From contig NZ_SSMW01000049.1 in assembly GCF_004799405.1 (NCBI RefSeq), positions 1-44,844 of the forward strand: DNA of 44,844 nucleotides, given 5' to 3'. The translations under genes were made by a program, and so were the position numbers. This DNA comes from Bradyrhizobium sp. (lineage in GTDB: Bacteria; Pseudomonadota; Alphaproteobacteria; Rhizobiales; Xanthobacteraceae). Of this stretch, positions 44,516-44,844 are shown piece after piece (positions within the stretch are counted from its first letter, which is position 1; every line of letters starts with the position of its first letter). A model generated the notes under the pieces. It was given only the letters and a program-made list of their open reading frames with translations. It searched no databases and had not been told where the DNA came from.

Positions 44516-44844
44516 ATGGGTTCGCCTGGATATCCCCACTTGAGAGGATTCATTCTCGCAGCCGCGCTGCTGCTGGCGTGCCAGCCGGCTCTCGCCGAGA
44601 AACGGGTGGCGCTCGTGATCGGCAATTCCGCATATCAAAACGCGCCGCTGCTTGCAAATCCGGTCAATGACGAAACGGTGGTTGCCGCGACATTCAAGGC
44701 CGCCGGATTCGATTTCGTCGATTCGCGTCACGATCTTTCGGCCTTGGAGGTTCGGCGAGCGCTGCGCGACTTTTCCGACCATGCCCGCGATGCCGACATC
44801 GCGGTGATCTATTACGCCGGCCACGGCATCGAGGTGGACGGCAC
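44516..44844 (+). CDS. Caspase-like (peptidase C14) exported protein, 3'-partial
   Basis: The frame runs off the right edge after 109 codons. The ATG at 44516 has GGAGG at 44504-44508. A signal peptide of about 25 residues (FILAAALLLACQPALAE) is followed by the caspase-fold start RVALVIGNSAYQNAPLLANP and NDETVVAATFKAAGFDF. The catalytic His lies in IYYAGHGIEVDG; the Cys is beyond the window. Rhizobia have many such exported C14 proteins with varied C-terminal domains. The family call is clear; the full architecture is not visible. Confidence 0.85.
   Translation, partial: MGSPGYPHLRGFILAAALLLACQPALAEKRVALVIGNSAYQNAPLLANPVNDETVVAATFKAAGFDFVDSRHDLSALEVRRALRDFSDHARDADIAVIYYAGHGIEVDG

Noticed and set aside
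1..44844. tRNA genes, rRNA, CRISPR arrays, transposases or integrases
   Set aside because: None was recognised on reading both strands by eye and scanning the translations; a covariance-model search was not possible.

Overview
The window looks like a chromosome segment of an alphaproteobacterium of the Bradyrhizobium/Rhodopseudomonas group (Nitrobacteraceae). Reasons: a regS/regR redox two-component pair, an intracellular PHB depolymerase, a chromosomal pcaHG pair, rhizobial-type glnD and mutS as near neighbours, and many GC-rich intergenic palindromes typical of these genomes. The assignment is inferred from gene content and protein resemblance; no database search was possible. No rRNA, tRNA, integrase, transposase or CRISPR array was recognised.

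Region 1 (1 to about 11,100) is an accessory, defence-like island. Its base composition is visibly lower in GC than the rest: 24 of 60 G+C in bases 2701-2760 against 39 of 60 in 13621-13680, counted by hand. It holds a family-B DNA polymerase with a tandem HTH tail, interrupted by one in-frame TGA and running off the left edge; a small exported protein; an XRE regulator behind a palindromic site; an mcrBC-type modification-dependent restriction pair; an unknown 75-residue protein; an HNH nuclease with a long N-terminal region; a HEPN-like protein; and a one-helix membrane protein.

Region 2 (about 11,100 to 29,700) is core chromosome. In order: regR and regS; an ABC-2 exporter (ATPase and permease); phaZ; a YgjP-type metallopeptidase; a class A penicillin-binding protein; an orphan branched-chain amino-acid-type binding protein; a DUF1304 membrane protein; ogt; glnD; a possible 33-codon ORF with a full Shine-Dalgarno; an OsmC protein; a multi-span membrane protein; and mutS. 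Two repeat effects stand out: a 12-bp tandem repeat expands the ATP lid of RegS, and a GC-rich palindromic repeat lies in frame inside mutS next to the Walker A motif.

Region 3 (about 29,700 to 44,844) is metabolic and efflux DNA. A 3-oxoadipyl-CoA-type thiolase precedes pcaH and pcaG (protocatechuate ring cleavage). A marR-emrA-emrB efflux operon has a perfect palindrome in front of it. Divergent from it is a zur, DMT-exporter, ispG cluster. A TauD-type dioxygenase and a Rieske oxygenase form a two-gene unit. A CPA1 Na+/H+ antiporter, an NTF2-like protein and a zinc alcohol dehydrogenase follow on the minus strand. The right edge cuts a signal-peptide-bearing caspase-like (peptidase C14) gene.
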